A stretch of DNA of 64,000 nucleotides from Pseudomonadota bacterium (GCA_023451735.1 JAEXYH010000040.1:1-64000); one strand, 5' to 3'. Positions 1 through 8,793 are shown, counted from the first letter of the stretch. Notes: generated by a model from the sequence alone, not told the origin. Made by a program: numbers and translations.

Positions 1-103
1 GTCATGGACATGCTCCTTGTCATGCCGAAGGTCCGTGGGATGCGAACTTTTCCCGGCATCAGCGCCTTGGCTTGGCGCGGTTGTTTCTTGTCTTGATGGT
101 TGA
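1..103. other. Window edge, possible start of a leftward gene
   Basis: No complete gene lies here. On the minus strand an AGGAG motif (positions 17 to 13) precedes two ATG codons, at 11 and 5. The second is at a normal ribosome-binding distance, so a leftward gene may start here and leave the window. Only one or two codons are visible, so nothing can be said about the product. Confidence 0.25.
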
Positions 104-439
104 TTATTCGAGATCAGCGTCGATACGCTCGATCAAACCGTCGGATCTGACTGCTATCCTTAGGACGCCGACCTCGTGGCCGAAATCACCAGTGAAATCG
201 ACGCGGACAAGTGCGCTGGAACTGTCATCCTCCTTGATCGAGAGTAGTTCGGTTCTGGTACTGTAGCCGACGAAAAAGCGCTCGAGGTAACGTCGGACCC
301 CATCCCTTCCGGTGAACGCATCGCCGACCGAAACGTCATCGATGACGGAATCCGAAGCAAACAGGGCAAGCGCGCCTTCGACATTGAAGGCATTGGCCAT
401 CCGGATGAAGCTGCTGATCAGGTTTTCTATCTGCGACAC
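104..439 (-). CDS. SnoaL/NTF2-like small protein
   Basis: A protein of about 111 residues with the look of the SnoaL/NTF2-like fold: an N-terminal helix followed by the pattern 'ALFASDSVIDD', a GRDGVRRYLERFF helix and C-terminal beta strands. Members include small isomerases, hydrolases and proteins of unknown role, so the reaction cannot be named. I chose the GTG at 439, which follows the upstream stop codon by one base and has GAGG about 6 bases before it. A longer frame opening at 493 would overlap the neighbour by 50 bases. It is the last visible gene of a leftward operon with two oxidoreductases and a VOC protein, probably controlled by the divergent AraC gene at 2712. Confidence 0.7.
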   Translation of the reverse strand: MSQIENLISSFIRMANAFNVEGALALFASDSVIDDVSVGDAFTGRDGVRRYLERFFVGYSTRTELLSIKEDDSSSALVRVDFTGDFGHEVGVLRIAVRSDGLIERIDADLE

Positions 440-440
440 C

Positions 441-1421
441 TCAGACCTCGATGATCGTGGTGTCGGCGATGGTTTCGGCGAACCCGCTGCCAAACAGCCC
501 CGCGGGTGTCTGGAAACCGGGTCTTGCCTCGCCAGACAGGATCCGACGCCCTGCCTCGGCCGCCGCCATCGCGGTGAAGGTGTACCCGTTGACGGTATCG
601 AGAAGCGAACGGGTCACTAGACCTCTCGAATCGGTCACCTCGATGACCGCCTGGTAGCGGTTCGCAAGGCGCTCCGCTTCCGTTGGCCCGTCCGGGAGCG
701 AGGACAGGTCACCCTGCGGGAACCCGTCGCCGGTCACATGCACGAATGTTGCGATATTTGGGACCTGCGTCGCCCGCCAGATAGTGATGAGATCGGGCAG
801 CGTGACCCGGAAAGAGGCCACCGCGCCCTGCCCGAAGTCGAATGCCTGCATGTCGGCAGCCGCTTCGACCAGTTCACCCCTGACGCGTTCAAGTGTTTCA
901 GTGGTCAGGTTTTCCGTCGCACTGATTGCGGATCCGCGAGAAAGACCACCTGCAACATGCAGGGCGATCCGAATACTACGAGGGACTTTCACCCTATCCA
1001 CCGCATAGCCGGCAAGACTACCGAGCATGGCGACACTGCCACCGCCGCCCGGCATCAGCATGACACCCACCGCCTTGGCCTGATCGTCGAGCTGTTCCGC
1101 AAGACGGTAACTGTCGAGTTCGGCGGCCGTATCGAGATAATGCACGCCATTGCGAATGGATGCTTCCATCAGCGGCTTGGCCGTCCGCATGAAGGGGCCG
1201 GCGCAATTGAGGACGACAGCAACTTCATTGAGGTTCTCGTCAATTGCTGCCGCATCATCGAGCGGAAAGGAACGGAACTCGACACCGAGTTCCGAGGCGA
1301 GCTTGGCAAGTGGCTCTTCGCTGCGCCCAGCGAGAATGATTGAGGTTCCGGATGCCTTCGCATGCGCGGCAGCCATACGTCCGGTATATCCCGTCGCGCC
1401 GTAGATCATCAGTTTTGTCAT
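441..1421 (-). CDS. Saccharopine dehydrogenase-like NAD(P)-binding oxidoreductase
   Basis: A 326-residue protein beginning with a Rossmann motif (MIYGATGYTGR) and continuing with 'LNCAGPF' and 'HYLDTAAE'. These are typical of the saccharopine dehydrogenase / trans-acting enoyl reductase superfamily. The substrate is not evident. The ATG at 1421 overlaps the end of the upstream VOC gene (stop at 1423) almost exactly, so translation is probably coupled. The in-frame extension to 1577 lies inside that gene and lacks family similarity, so I rejected it. It sits in an operon with an SDR, a VOC and a SnoaL-like protein, which suggests modification of a small carbonyl compound. That role is an inference. 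Confidence 0.8.
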   Translation of the reverse strand: MTKLMIYGATGYTGRMAAAHAKASGTSIILAGRSEEPLAKLASELGVEFRSFPLDDAAAIDENLNEVAVVLNCAGPFMRTAKPLMEASIRNGVHYLDTAAELDSYRLAEQLDDQAKAVGVMLMPGGGGSVAMLGSLAGYAVDRVKVPRSIRIALHVAGGLSRGSAISATENLTTETLERVRGELVEAAADMQAFDFGQGAVASFRVTLPDLITIWRATQVPNIATFVHVTGDGFPQGDLSSLPDGPTEAERLANRYQAVIEVTDSRGLVTRSLLDTVNGYTFTAMAAAEAGRRILSGEARPGFQTPAGLFGSGFAETIADTTIIEV

Positions 1422-1422
1422 G

Positions 1423-1818
1423 TCAGTGCTGCCACTCCTTGTAGACGAATTCGAGTGAATAGCCGTCGGGATCGCGGACCTGCGCCGCGTAATAGCGAGG
1501 GTCATAGTGGAGCTGCGGTCCGGGCAGATGGATTTCGGTGGCCCCTGCCGTGATTGCCGCAGCATATGCGGCATCAACCTGGAGCTTGCTGTCGGCGACG
1601 AAACCTACATGGGCGGCGCGCCCTTCGACGACGCTCTTGCGAAGCCAGAAAAATACCCGCCCCCCTACGCCAAAACCTTTGAGATCTAGGTGGCCAGGAG
1701 GGCCATCCCTGCCATCGTAATCGACAGCATGAACAATCCCGAGCGGCGCAAGCGCCTTCTCGTAGAAGCCGATCGAGCGATCGATGTCGCTGACCGATAT
1801 GAAGACATGGTCGAGCAT
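1423..1818 (-). CDS. VOC (glyoxalase/dioxygenase superfamily) protein
   Basis: A 131-residue protein with the paired beta-alpha-beta-beta-beta layout of the vicinal oxygen chelate fold. It starts MLDHVFISVSDIDRSIGFYE and ends with the conserved 'AAQVRDPDGYSLEFV' block. The N-terminal His of 'DHVFI' and the C-terminal Glu of 'LEFV' are the usual metal ligands. Functions in the family include glyoxalase I, ring-cleavage dioxygenases and resistance proteins, so no specific reaction is claimed. It is the second gene of the leftward operon, 15 bases after the SDR gene. Confidence 0.85.
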   Translation of the reverse strand: MLDHVFISVSDIDRSIGFYEKALAPLGIVHAVDYDGRDGPPGHLDLKGFGVGGRVFFWLRKSVVEGRAAHVGFVADSKLQVDAAYAAAITAGATEIHLPGPQLHYDPRYYAAQVRDPDGYSLEFVYKEWQH

Positions 1819-1833
1819 GCGCTCTCCTTTGGA

Positions 1834-2577
1834 TCAAATATTGTAGCCGCCAGTGACTTCGATGTTCTGGGCGTTGATCCAGCCGTTTTCATCCGAAAGC
1901 AGGCTGGCGATCACGCCTCCGATCTCTTCAGGCTCGCCGACACGGCCGAGCGCGGTCTGGCACGCCAGCATGGCCTCGAACTCATCGTTGAGGCCACCGC
2001 CCAGCTCGGTGCGGATGGCACCGGGCGCGATGGAGTTCGCCCGGATGCGACGCTCACCGAATTCCTTGGCCATATAGCGCGTCAGCACTTCAAGGCCGCC
2101 CTTGAAGGAGGCGTATGGCGATACGCCGGCGGTCGCTACGCGGCTGGTGGCGCTCGTCATGTTGACGATGTGGCCGCCGTCCTCCATCAGCGGAAGCAGA
2201 GCCTGGGTCAGGAAGAACGGTCCCTTGAGATGGACTTTGAAAAGGCCGTCGAACTGCTCCTCCGTCACCGAGGAGAACGGGGCGTAGAGGCCATAGCCGG
2301 CATTGTTGACGAGGAAGTCGAACGTCTGCCTGCCCCAAACCGCGCTGAGCTGCTTTTTGACAGCATCGCGGAATTCCAAGAACGAGCCGTGGTCGCCGAC
2401 ATCAAGCTTGAGTGCGACCGCCTTGCTGCCTTTCGCCGTGATCGCACTTACGATCTCCTCGGCCTTCCCCGGATTGCTGTTGTAGGTCAAGATTACGCCC
2501 ATGCCGCGTTCCGCGCATTTGATGGCGGTGCTTGCTCCTAGGCCGCGGCTGCCTCCGGTAATGATCGCGATCTTCAT
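1834..2577 (-). CDS. Short-chain dehydrogenase/reductase (SDR)
   Basis: A 247-residue classical SDR. The cofactor-binding TGGSRGLG motif is at residues 7 to 14, NNAG follows near residue 90, and the catalytic Ser, Tyr and Lys fall in 'MTSATSR' and 'YASFK'. The C-terminal 'ITGGYNI'-type ending (here VTGGYNI) resembles 3-oxoacyl-ACP reductase-like SDRs, but many such enzymes act on other alcohols or ketones. The ATG at 2577 has GGAGA about 6 bases upstream. It is the first gene of the leftward operon. The 134-base gap to the divergent AraC gene is the likely control region. Confidence 0.88.
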   Translation of the reverse strand: MKIAIITGGSRGLGASTAIKCAERGMGVILTYNSNPGKAEEIVSAITAKGSKAVALKLDVGDHGSFLEFRDAVKKQLSAVWGRQTFDFLVNNAGYGLYAPFSSVTEEQFDGLFKVHLKGPFFLTQALLPLMEDGGHIVNMTSATSRVATAGVSPYASFKGGLEVLTRYMAKEFGERRIRANSIAPGAIRTELGGGLNDEFEAMLACQTALGRVGEPEEIGGVIASLLSDENGWINAQNIEVTGGYNI

Positions 2578-2711
2578 CTAGTTCTCCGTGCATTCGGTGT
2601 GGGCTTGAAGCTACTTCCCCATCCTGCACGGCGCTCACCTATTCCTCTCTGAAACTTGCCTAATTCTGCTTTGACCTTGTACATCCATCCGGGCTCTGTC
2701 ACGGTCGGGTC

Positions 2712-3641
2712 ATGGAAATGCAACTCAACGAACTGCGCGCGCTGACCGCGAAGGCCGAGAACAAGCGGACCGAGACGGGCATCCCCCGCGTCGCCATGGT
2801 CCAGGGCGAGATCCCCGAACATCAGCTTGCGGCCGTCTACGATCCAATGGTCAATCTGATCCTGACGGGATCTAAGACGATGACCGTCGGCGACCGGACG
2901 TTTCACTACGACCCGGCAACCTACTTTGTGATGTCGGTGGACCTCCCAGCTGTGGGATCCGTCCATCCTGCGGCGACGGGTGAACCGTATCTGGCCGTCA
3001 GCCTGACGCTCGATCCAGCGATCGTTGCTGCATTGATCCGCGACTTGCCAGTGAAGGTGTGCAGCGAGTTGTTCGGATCGGGGTTTTCGGTCACTCCGGT
3101 CAACGAGGACTTTCTCGACGCCTGGATCCGCATGCTGCGGCTGATGGATCGGCCCGATGAAATCGCGGCGCTTTCCCCCGCATACGAACGCGAGATCCTG
3201 TTCCGGGTCCTGCAGGGGCCGCTCGGCTGGATGCTGCGCGATATTGCGTCGCCCGATACCGCGCTTTCCCGCATAAGCGTGGCGATCAACTGGATCCGTC
3301 AGAACTTCGCGCAGACAATCAGGGTTGAGGCACTAGCAGAAATGGCCGCCCTCAGCGTGTCCGCATTCCATCGCCACTTCAAGGCCGTCACCGCGCTCAG
3401 CCCCCTGCAGTATCAGAAACGTGTCCGGCTTCTGCATGCGCGTTCGCAACTCATTGCGGGCCAAGGAAATGCGACATCGGTTTCGTTCAGCGTGGGTTAT
3501 GAGAGCCCGAACCAGTTCAGTCGCGAGTACGCGCGGTTGTTTGGCCTGTCCCCGTCGAAGGATCTGGCGAAGGCGACGCGCGAGCTGCGAGATGGGGTGG
3601 ATGGCAGACCTAATGCCAGTCTGCATCTAGGCCAGTTCTGA
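2712..3641 (+). CDS. AraC-family transcriptional regulator
   Basis: A 309-residue regulator. Residues about 20 to 170 match the AraC N-terminal effector domain of the PF06719 type ('HQLAAVYDPMVNLILTGSK'). The C-terminal 100 residues hold two helix-turn-helix motifs, 'IRVEALAEMAALSVSAFHRHF' in part and the signature around 'VGYESPNQFSREYARLFG'. Regulators of this subgroup commonly control a divergent oxidoreductase operon, which fits the SDR operon starting at 2577. I keep the ATG at 2712; a second ATG two codons later is possible. Confidence 0.88.
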   Translation: MEMQLNELRALTAKAENKRTETGIPRVAMVQGEIPEHQLAAVYDPMVNLILTGSKTMTVGDRTFHYDPATYFVMSVDLPAVGSVHPAATGEPYLAVSLTLDPAIVAALIRDLPVKVCSELFGSGFSVTPVNEDFLDAWIRMLRLMDRPDEIAALSPAYEREILFRVLQGPLGWMLRDIASPDTALSRISVAINWIRQNFAQTIRVEALAEMAALSVSAFHRHFKAVTALSPLQYQKRVRLLHARSQLIAGQGNATSVSFSVGYESPNQFSREYARLFGLSPSKDLAKATRELRDGVDGRPNASLHLGQF

Positions 3642-3912
3642 ATTCTCGATTGAAGGAATGGAGGCGATCCGTTGAGATTCCAGTGTTCGGAAACGCGCCG
3701 CGTTTGGGACGGGAGGTAGTCCGTATATGCGTGCGTATTCGCGGCTGAAACGCGAGGCCCGAATATGAACAGTTGCCACGCTTTCAGGAGTCGAAGCCTT
3801 CTCTGGTACGGGATCGGGGGAAATGGCGGTGACCGCCCTGAAGTGGCGGTAGAAAGCCGCGACGCTCATCCCCGTCATCGCAGCAAGCGGCTCGACAGCC
3901 GGAAACGGGATG
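3627..3912 (-). pseudogene. Remnant of a second AraC-family regulator
   Basis: The minus strand encodes an AraC-type C-terminus in decayed form. 'AAMTGMSVAAFYRHFRAVTA' is followed by a scrambled middle and then 'RFSREYARIYGLPPVP'. The region between the two helix-turn-helix motifs is shortened and the N-terminal domain is missing. It converges on the intact AraC gene and its stop overlaps that gene by 15 bases. It is probably the relic of a related regulator lost after rearrangement. Confidence 0.7.
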
Positions 3913-4189
3913 ACGATCAGTTTTGAAGCGCCAAATCATGCGTCGGTTCGGTCATTCCACAGCTCGACGGAGGGGGCATTAGCCCTTGCGCCCGACCAAC
4001 AGGGGGCGCTTGCCGCGTACACACGTGATCCCCACGGCAACAAGCTTGCAGTTTGTTGCATCGACGAAGAGTAAGAAAAACACCTGAGGCAGTAGCGTCA
4101 TAACCCGGCGCCATGCACTGCAGAAACGATGCCGGTGGCCATTGCAGCCAGCTGCGTGCTTCAGAACGGCATTGCCTACGGCAAGAACC
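3913..4189. other. Non-coding or decayed stretch
   Basis: No intact gene was found. On the minus strand near 4040-4110 a short frame shows 'APGY', 'VFL' and 'NKLQA' in the order and spacing of the C-terminal block of VOC proteins (usual form PGYYAAF..DPDGNKLEAV). It is weak and broken, so it is at most a relic. Confidence 0.3.
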
Positions 4190-4342
4190 TTACTGTTTAC
4201 CGTTAGCCTGCCGCTTGAAAAAATAATGCAGGACGAAATGTGCCGGCGAGACAACGGCGACCAGTTCCCATCCTTCTGCGCCAAGCCGATTCAGTTCGTC
4301 CGGATTGAGCTTTTCCTCAACTGTCATGTATTCCCATTGCAT
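4190..4342 (-). CDS. Small DUF4177-like protein
   Basis: A 50-residue open frame on the minus strand: MQWEYMTVEEKLNPDELN, then 'RLGAEGWELVAV', 'HFVLHYFFKRQ' and a stop at 4190. The pattern W-E-Y at the start, 'LG.EGWELVAV' in the middle and 'YFFKR' at the end is that of DUF4177, small proteins of unknown function. The ATG at 4342 is chosen because GGAG lies about 7 bases upstream; an ATG two codons earlier (4348) is too close to it. Conservation of the full family pattern argues for a real gene despite the size. Confidence 0.75.
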   Translation of the reverse strand: MQWEYMTVEEKLNPDELNRLGAEGWELVAVVSPAHFVLHYFFKRQANGKQ

Positions 4343-4381
4343 CAGCATTCTCCGCGGTGGTGACCGGTAATGGATGGAGCG

Positions 4382-5287
4382 TCAAGCTTTGCATTGAGGC
4401 GTGCCGATCAACGGCAGTTTAGCAATCGCATTGCGCAATGCGATTGCGTCCCACGGTATATGCTCAGTGATGCCCAACCCGACTACATCAACCACCTGTG
4501 CAACATCTGCGAGCAAGTCAACAACCTGCGGCAGGTTCATGCGGCCGGCCTGAATATCGTCATCCGTCAAGTCAGGTGCTCCTGGCTTTGCAAAAGTCAG
4601 TGATCGAAACAGATTGGCGTCAAGGACATCGAGATCAAAGTGTACCGCAACCTGCTTTGCACCTGTTTTGCGCAACCAGGCGAGGACGGGCTCGCTGTCG
4701 CCGAAGAGTTCGTCAGACCCTATCCTCTGGATATGCAGGCGCCCGGCAAGCTCATCTTCAAATTTCTGCAACTCGGAAAATTTATCCGGGAGCTTCCGCC
4801 AACCTGCAATCAGCGCGTTGCCAGGCTTGATCGGCACTTTCACCGCAGACAGAAACTCCTCGTCGCCCTGTCCCATAAGGCTTCCAAGGACATGAGCATG
4901 GGAGTTGGGGAAAACCTCGTTCGAAAACAGATCGCTATGCGCGTCGATCCATAATACGGCAAGGTCGCCATCGTATCGCTCGTTCAAATAAGCGAAAGGT
5001 GCCAGATCCACACCACAATCCCCACCCAGCACGATAATTCGATCGGGTTGATGGCGGTCGATTCGTTCGCGGGCATCCTTGAACTGCCTAACCACGACAT
5101 CACGAGCCAGTATCCCGCCCGAAACCTCCAGCGGTTTTCCGTCCGGCTCCGCAACCGTAACTTCTTCCACCGGTCCATCACCTTGAGGCGCGAGCCAGGC
5201 CAACAGCCTGGCACCCAGCATGTAGGAGGGGTCACCCCCGCCTTGCCATTGTGGGAAGAGAAGCCTGAGCGTCTTATGCCCTGTCAT
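4382..5287 (-). CDS. Arginase/agmatinase (ureohydrolase) family protein
   Basis: A 301-residue member of the arginase family, metal-dependent hydrolases of guanidino compounds. The manganese-binding motifs are visible in order: GGDCGVD, WIDAHSD and HFDLDVLD. The family motif usually written as a His/Gly-rich block after WIDAHxD appears here as 'NSHAHVLGSLMG'. Arginase, agmatinase, formimidoylglutamase and guanidinobutyrase share this fold, and I cannot choose among them. The ATG at 5287 has AAGG 6-9 bases upstream. Neighbours give no pathway hint; a SnoaL-like gene lies 53 bases upstream in the same direction. Confidence 0.85.
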   Translation of the reverse strand: MTGHKTLRLLFPQWQGGGDPSYMLGARLLAWLAPQGDGPVEEVTVAEPDGKPLEVSGGILARDVVVRQFKDARERIDRHQPDRIIVLGGDCGVDLAPFAYLNERYDGDLAVLWIDAHSDLFSNEVFPNSHAHVLGSLMGQGDEEFLSAVKVPIKPGNALIAGWRKLPDKFSELQKFEDELAGRLHIQRIGSDELFGDSEPVLAWLRKTGAKQVAVHFDLDVLDANLFRSLTFAKPGAPDLTDDDIQAGRMNLPQVVDLLADVAQVVDVVGLGITEHIPWDAIALRNAIAKLPLIGTPQCKA

Positions 5288-5340
5288 ATCGACCTTTTCC
5301 TTTGCCGTTCCAATAAGTTATTCGGCGATGTTCTAGGCCC

Positions 5341-5805
5341 TCACGCATTGCGCGCATTGTTCTGCAAAACAGAGTTTGCAGCATCTGCACCGCCGGTGGC
5401 CGATAGGACAATCAGAGGGTTCCAATAATCCTTGTAGCGACTGACGAGGCCTTCTCTGATATCGACGACCGACACATAGGTCTGATCGTAACGCAGATTG
5501 GACCGGTTGGCGTACGCTTGGGATGTGAATTCCAGGATCGCGTTTTTCTTGTCTGCCGACATGATTGTTCGCTCGAGCACAAGAGTTTCGATGGTGAAGA
5601 GCTCGCCGACCTTCGGCAGGTAAGCCGCAAGCGCCTCCTTGCCTCGGAGTTCTCTGATGCCGTCCGGTAGAGGAAAAGGGAACTCGAAGCTGATATCGTC
5701 AGTCATCAAATCGAGAAACGTGTCGCCTTTTGGAGATAATGCATCACCAAGGCCCGCACGCAGGAGAGCTGAAAGGCTTGAAAACTTCTGCACATTGACG
5801 GTCAT
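5341..5805 (-). CDS. SnoaL/NTF2-like protein
   Basis: A 154-residue protein with features of the NTF2-like fold: an N-terminal helix, 'FLDLMTDDISFEFPFP', 'LRGKEALAAYLPKV', and a C-terminal 'RYKDYWNPL' strand close to 'SRYREYWDP' seen in SnoaL-like proteins. It is divergent from the TetR regulator at 5864 with 58 bases between, a common arrangement where the regulator controls its neighbour. The start at 5805 has GGAG about 10 bases upstream. Its reaction is unknown. Confidence 0.78.
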   Translation of the reverse strand: MTVNVQKFSSLSALLRAGLGDALSPKGDTFLDLMTDDISFEFPFPLPDGIRELRGKEALAAYLPKVGELFTIETLVLERTIMSADKKNAILEFTSQAYANRSNLRYDQTYVSVVDIREGLVSRYKDYWNPLIVLSATGGADAANSVLQNNARNA

Positions 5806-5863
5806 TTCGCTTCACTCCTTCTCGTCGAGACGATATCGTTCCGTCCAATATGGAGCTGAGCGG

Positions 5864-6475
5864 ATGGAACGCAAGAGTATCGACCAAAAAACTAGATCGA
5901 AGCCAAGTGGCGCCGCAGTTATCCGCGCCGACCTGACGGATGCCCTTCACCGTGCGTTCTTTGAGGAATGGGCAGAAAGAGGATATGCCGCGATCAGCCT
6001 GGAGCGAGTTGCCGCCCGAGCCGGTGCGGGAAAAGCGGCGATCTATCGGCGATGGCAATCCAAAAGGGAATTTGCGCTGGAAGCGATAAACACCGCCGGT
6101 GTCGCACTCGCAGATTTTTCCGACCATGGATCGCTGGAGGCGGATATTGCCGCCTATCTTATGATGACACGAAAAGTTCTTCGTCACCGCATCGTCCGGC
6201 GTATAGTTCCCGATCTTGTGGCAGAACGGATGCGCTCGGGGGACTTGTCGGAAATACTCGGTAGCCTGTCTGCAGCGCGCAGAAATCTCGGTCATCAGAT
6301 GATCGATCGTGCCATTAGCCGTAACGAAATAAGCCGCTCGATCGATAGGGAACTGGCTTTCGATTTCATCCCTTCACCGCTCTACTGGCGGGCAATTGTC
6401 AGAGGCAAGTCTGTCGGAAAAGCGGATATCGACCGACAGGTAACTGCACTGATGGCTGCACTCAAGGCGTGCTGA
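5864..6475 (+). CDS. TetR/AcrR-family transcriptional regulator
   Basis: A 203-residue TetR-type repressor. The N-terminal DNA-binding domain is seen at residues about 17 to 65: 'ALHRAFFEEWAERGYAAISL' followed by 'AARAGAGKAAIYRRWQSKRE'. The C-terminal helices match the TetR_C_16-like ligand domain loosely. I chose the ATG at 5864 with GGAG 8 bases upstream; the longer frame from 5639 would run through the divergent neighbour. It probably represses the divergent SnoaL-like gene. Confidence 0.87.
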   Translation: MERKSIDQKTRSKPSGAAVIRADLTDALHRAFFEEWAERGYAAISLERVAARAGAGKAAIYRRWQSKREFALEAINTAGVALADFSDHGSLEADIAAYLMMTRKVLRHRIVRRIVPDLVAERMRSGDLSEILGSLSAARRNLGHQMIDRAISRNEISRSIDRELAFDFIPSPLYWRAIVRGKSVGKADIDRQVTALMAALKAC

Positions 6476-6528
6476 AAGGCCATATTCGCGAGGCCTGTCA
6501 TTCTTCGAACCACGATTGCGAGTGATGC

Positions 6529-7452
6529 ATGGATATCAACATCGCCCTGAAGGCATTTATTCGGACTGTGGAAAAGGGTTCGATCACGAACGCCGCGCGC
6601 GACCTGGGTGTGTCACAGCCGGCAGTAACAAAGCATCTTTTCAATCTTGAAAAGCTTGTGCGCGCGCGTCTGCTCGAGCGATCGTCAAAAAGCGTCCGTC
6701 CGACCGCGCAAGGGCTTGAACTCTATGAGGCAAGCCGCCTTGCAATCGCTTCTATTGACGCAGCGCTGGAAGGTGTTCGCGTCAACACTGGTCAGATCGA
6801 GGGAAATCTTCGCATCCACGCGCCATCGTGCATCGGCGTCCAGCACCTGCAAGGTATCGTGGCCGACTTTCAGGACGAGCATCCCGACATTACCGTCGAT
6901 CTGGCCTTGGACGACCGTACGATTGACCTCGTATATGACAATTTTGATCTCACCCTCCGCTACGGCAAGATCGAGGATCAGGAGGTTATCGCTCGTAAGG
7001 TCGGATGGGTGCAGAGATTTCTCGTCGCTTCACCTGGCTATCTGGAGCAGGTTGGCGGCATACATCTTCCAGAGCGACTTTCGGAGCTCGACGTCGTCGC
7101 GACGATCAAGACCCTGTCTGCCCGAAACACGATTTCGTTGCTGGGTCCAGATAATGGAGTCGAAGAAATCCAGGTCCGGCCGGTTTTGAAGACCAACAAC
7201 GCCCACGTGATGATCGACGCATTGTTGCGTGGTCGCGGGATCGGGTTGGTACAACGCAACCTTGTCTCCGAATTGATCCGGAATGGTGCCCTTGTTCGCG
7301 TTCTGCCGGATTACTCTCTGAAGCCAACGGATGCATATCTGGCTTATCCATCGACAAAGTTCATGAGACCGGTAGTCCGGGCTTTTACCGATTTTTGCTT
7401 GCCGAGACTGAGAGCGATCGAAGGTATCTCGCGAGAGTACTCCGGCCCATAG
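6529..7452 (+). CDS. LysR-family transcriptional regulator
   Basis: A 307-residue LysR regulator. The winged helix-turn-helix is at residues 1 to 60 ('AARDLGVSQPAVTKHL'), and the substrate-binding domain follows with 'GNLRIHAPSCIGVQHL' and 'DLTLRYGKI'. The form matches the CrgA/PecT subgroup that often controls nearby oxidoreductases. It follows the TetR gene by 53 bases on the same strand. No obvious divergent target is adjacent, so its regulon is unknown. Confidence 0.88.
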   Translation: MDINIALKAFIRTVEKGSITNAARDLGVSQPAVTKHLFNLEKLVRARLLERSSKSVRPTAQGLELYEASRLAIASIDAALEGVRVNTGQIEGNLRIHAPSCIGVQHLQGIVADFQDEHPDITVDLALDDRTIDLVYDNFDLTLRYGKIEDQEVIARKVGWVQRFLVASPGYLEQVGGIHLPERLSELDVVATIKTLSARNTISLLGPDNGVEEIQVRPVLKTNNAHVMIDALLRGRGIGLVQRNLVSELIRNGALVRVLPDYSLKPTDAYLAYPSTKFMRPVVRAFTDFCLPRLRAIEGISREYSGP

Positions 7453-7578
7453 AGACCGCATAACCATCGGCTATGGGCACAATAACCCATTCATCAATGG
7501 AATATCACTCGTTTCTTGAGGTAACTTCAGGCTCCCGCCGCACAATCAGCGGCAAGCAGCGAGATTCGATTTAAACCT

Positions 7579-8307
7579 ATGCAATTCGACAATAAGCGCA
7601 TGACCCGCAGATCGCTCCTGACTAGCTCACTCCTGGGGCCTGTCATCCTGAGCGGATGCGCGACGGCGGAAAGCAACCGCATCGCGACCTTGCCGACACC
7701 GGCACCTCCACCGCCTCCGATACATGCAAACGATATGGAACTTCGGCTTCGCTATGCAACGTTCGAGGATGATGGATTTCTGGTCCCAGCCATTCCATAC
7801 ACCCAGATGAACCCGGAGTTCCTTCGACAACGAGTGGCTGATCCGACCGGGGAAGAACCAGGAACGGTGGTCGTCGACACCCCGAGGCGGTTTCTTTATT
7901 TGGTGGAGGAAGGCGGCTCGGCGATGCGGTATGGCGTGGGAATAGGTCGCGACGGATTTGCGTGGGAGGGCAACGGCTATATCCATTGGCGACAGCATTG
8001 GCCCCGCTGGAAGCCGCCAGGTGACATGATTGCCCGCCAACCCGAACTGGAGCGATATTCCGTGGCGAATGGTGGGATGGCGCCAGGCCTCACGAACCCG
8101 CTCGGCGCCCGCGCACTCTATATATTCCGGAACAGACAGGACACGCTATATCGTCTCCACGGTAGTCCAGAGTGGCAATCTATCGGCAAAGCCGTGTCGT
8201 CCGGCTGTGTGCGCCTCGTCAACCATGACATTGTCGATCTTTACGAACGTGTACCACATCATGCGCGGATCGTGGTTCACCAGACGCCGATGGCGCTGCT
8301 CGCCTAA
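7579..8307 (+). CDS. L,D-transpeptidase (YkuD) lipoprotein
   Basis: A 242-residue exported enzyme. A twin-arginine-like start ('MTRRSLLTSSLLG') leads to the lipobox LSGC, so the mature protein is probably a lipoprotein. The YkuD catalytic domain covers residues about 95 to 240. It contains HGSPEW and the active-site block 'SIGKAVSSGCVRLVNHD' with the catalytic Cys. Such enzymes form 3-3 peptidoglycan cross-links or attach proteins to peptidoglycan; multiple paralogues are normal in Rhizobiales. The start at 7579 lacks a clear ribosome-binding site, and an ATG at 7600 is an alternative. Confidence 0.88.
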   Translation: MQFDNKRMTRRSLLTSSLLGPVILSGCATAESNRIATLPTPAPPPPPIHANDMELRLRYATFEDDGFLVPAIPYTQMNPEFLRQRVADPTGEEPGTVVVDTPRRFLYLVEEGGSAMRYGVGIGRDGFAWEGNGYIHWRQHWPRWKPPGDMIARQPELERYSVANGGMAPGLTNPLGARALYIFRNRQDTLYRLHGSPEWQSIGKAVSSGCVRLVNHDIVDLYERVPHHARIVVHQTPMALLA

Positions 8308-8412
8308 AATATCCTGTTCCAAATTACGCAAACGGAAAAGCTAGCGACGGATGGGGGGTGCGAACCGCTGTCACCCGTGCCTGGCACGTTACGCTCAATC
8401 CAGCGAACAGAA

Positions 8413-8793
8413 CTACTCAATCATCAAATTCCGTATCGACGTCAGTACGTGATCAAACGCATAAGGCTTGACGAGGAAGGGAACTCCCTCTGGTAAAGCC
8501 GTAGCTTCGGGTACAAATCTTCCTGAAGTTACGATTATTTTGATCGGTGGCCACCGATCGCGAACGCAGGCTGCCAATTTCAGCCCATCCATCGTGCCGG
8601 GCATATCGATATCTGTGAAGATCAATCGAACTTCAGGATTTCGTTCAATGATAGCTATCGCTTGGTCGGCCGACGCTGCATCCCAAACTTGGAAACCAGC
8701 CTGTTCCAGTTCATCAACGATTGCAAGGCGAATGAGTGTCTCGTCTTCGACGACGAGAACGGCGATTGGTTCTGCATGCACGAGCCATCTCAT
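8413..8793 (-). CDS. Stand-alone response-regulator receiver protein
   Basis: A CheY-like receiver of about 126 residues without an output domain. The acidic pair is in 'VLVVEDE', the phospho-acceptor Asp in 'LIFTDIDMPG', the Thr/Ser in 'IIVTSG' and the conserved Lys in 'FLVKPY'. This FixJ/CpdR-like subgroup is common in Rhizobiales and often works with a HWE-type kinase encoded elsewhere. The ATG at 8793 is chosen over a TTG at 8823 whose GAGG is too close. Confidence 0.85.
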   Translation of the reverse strand: MRWLVHAEPIAVLVVEDETLIRLAIVDELEQAGFQVWDAASADQAIAIIERNPEVRLIFTDIDMPGTMDGLKLAACVRDRWPPIKIIVTSGRFVPEATALPEGVPFLVKPYAFDHVLTSIRNLMIE

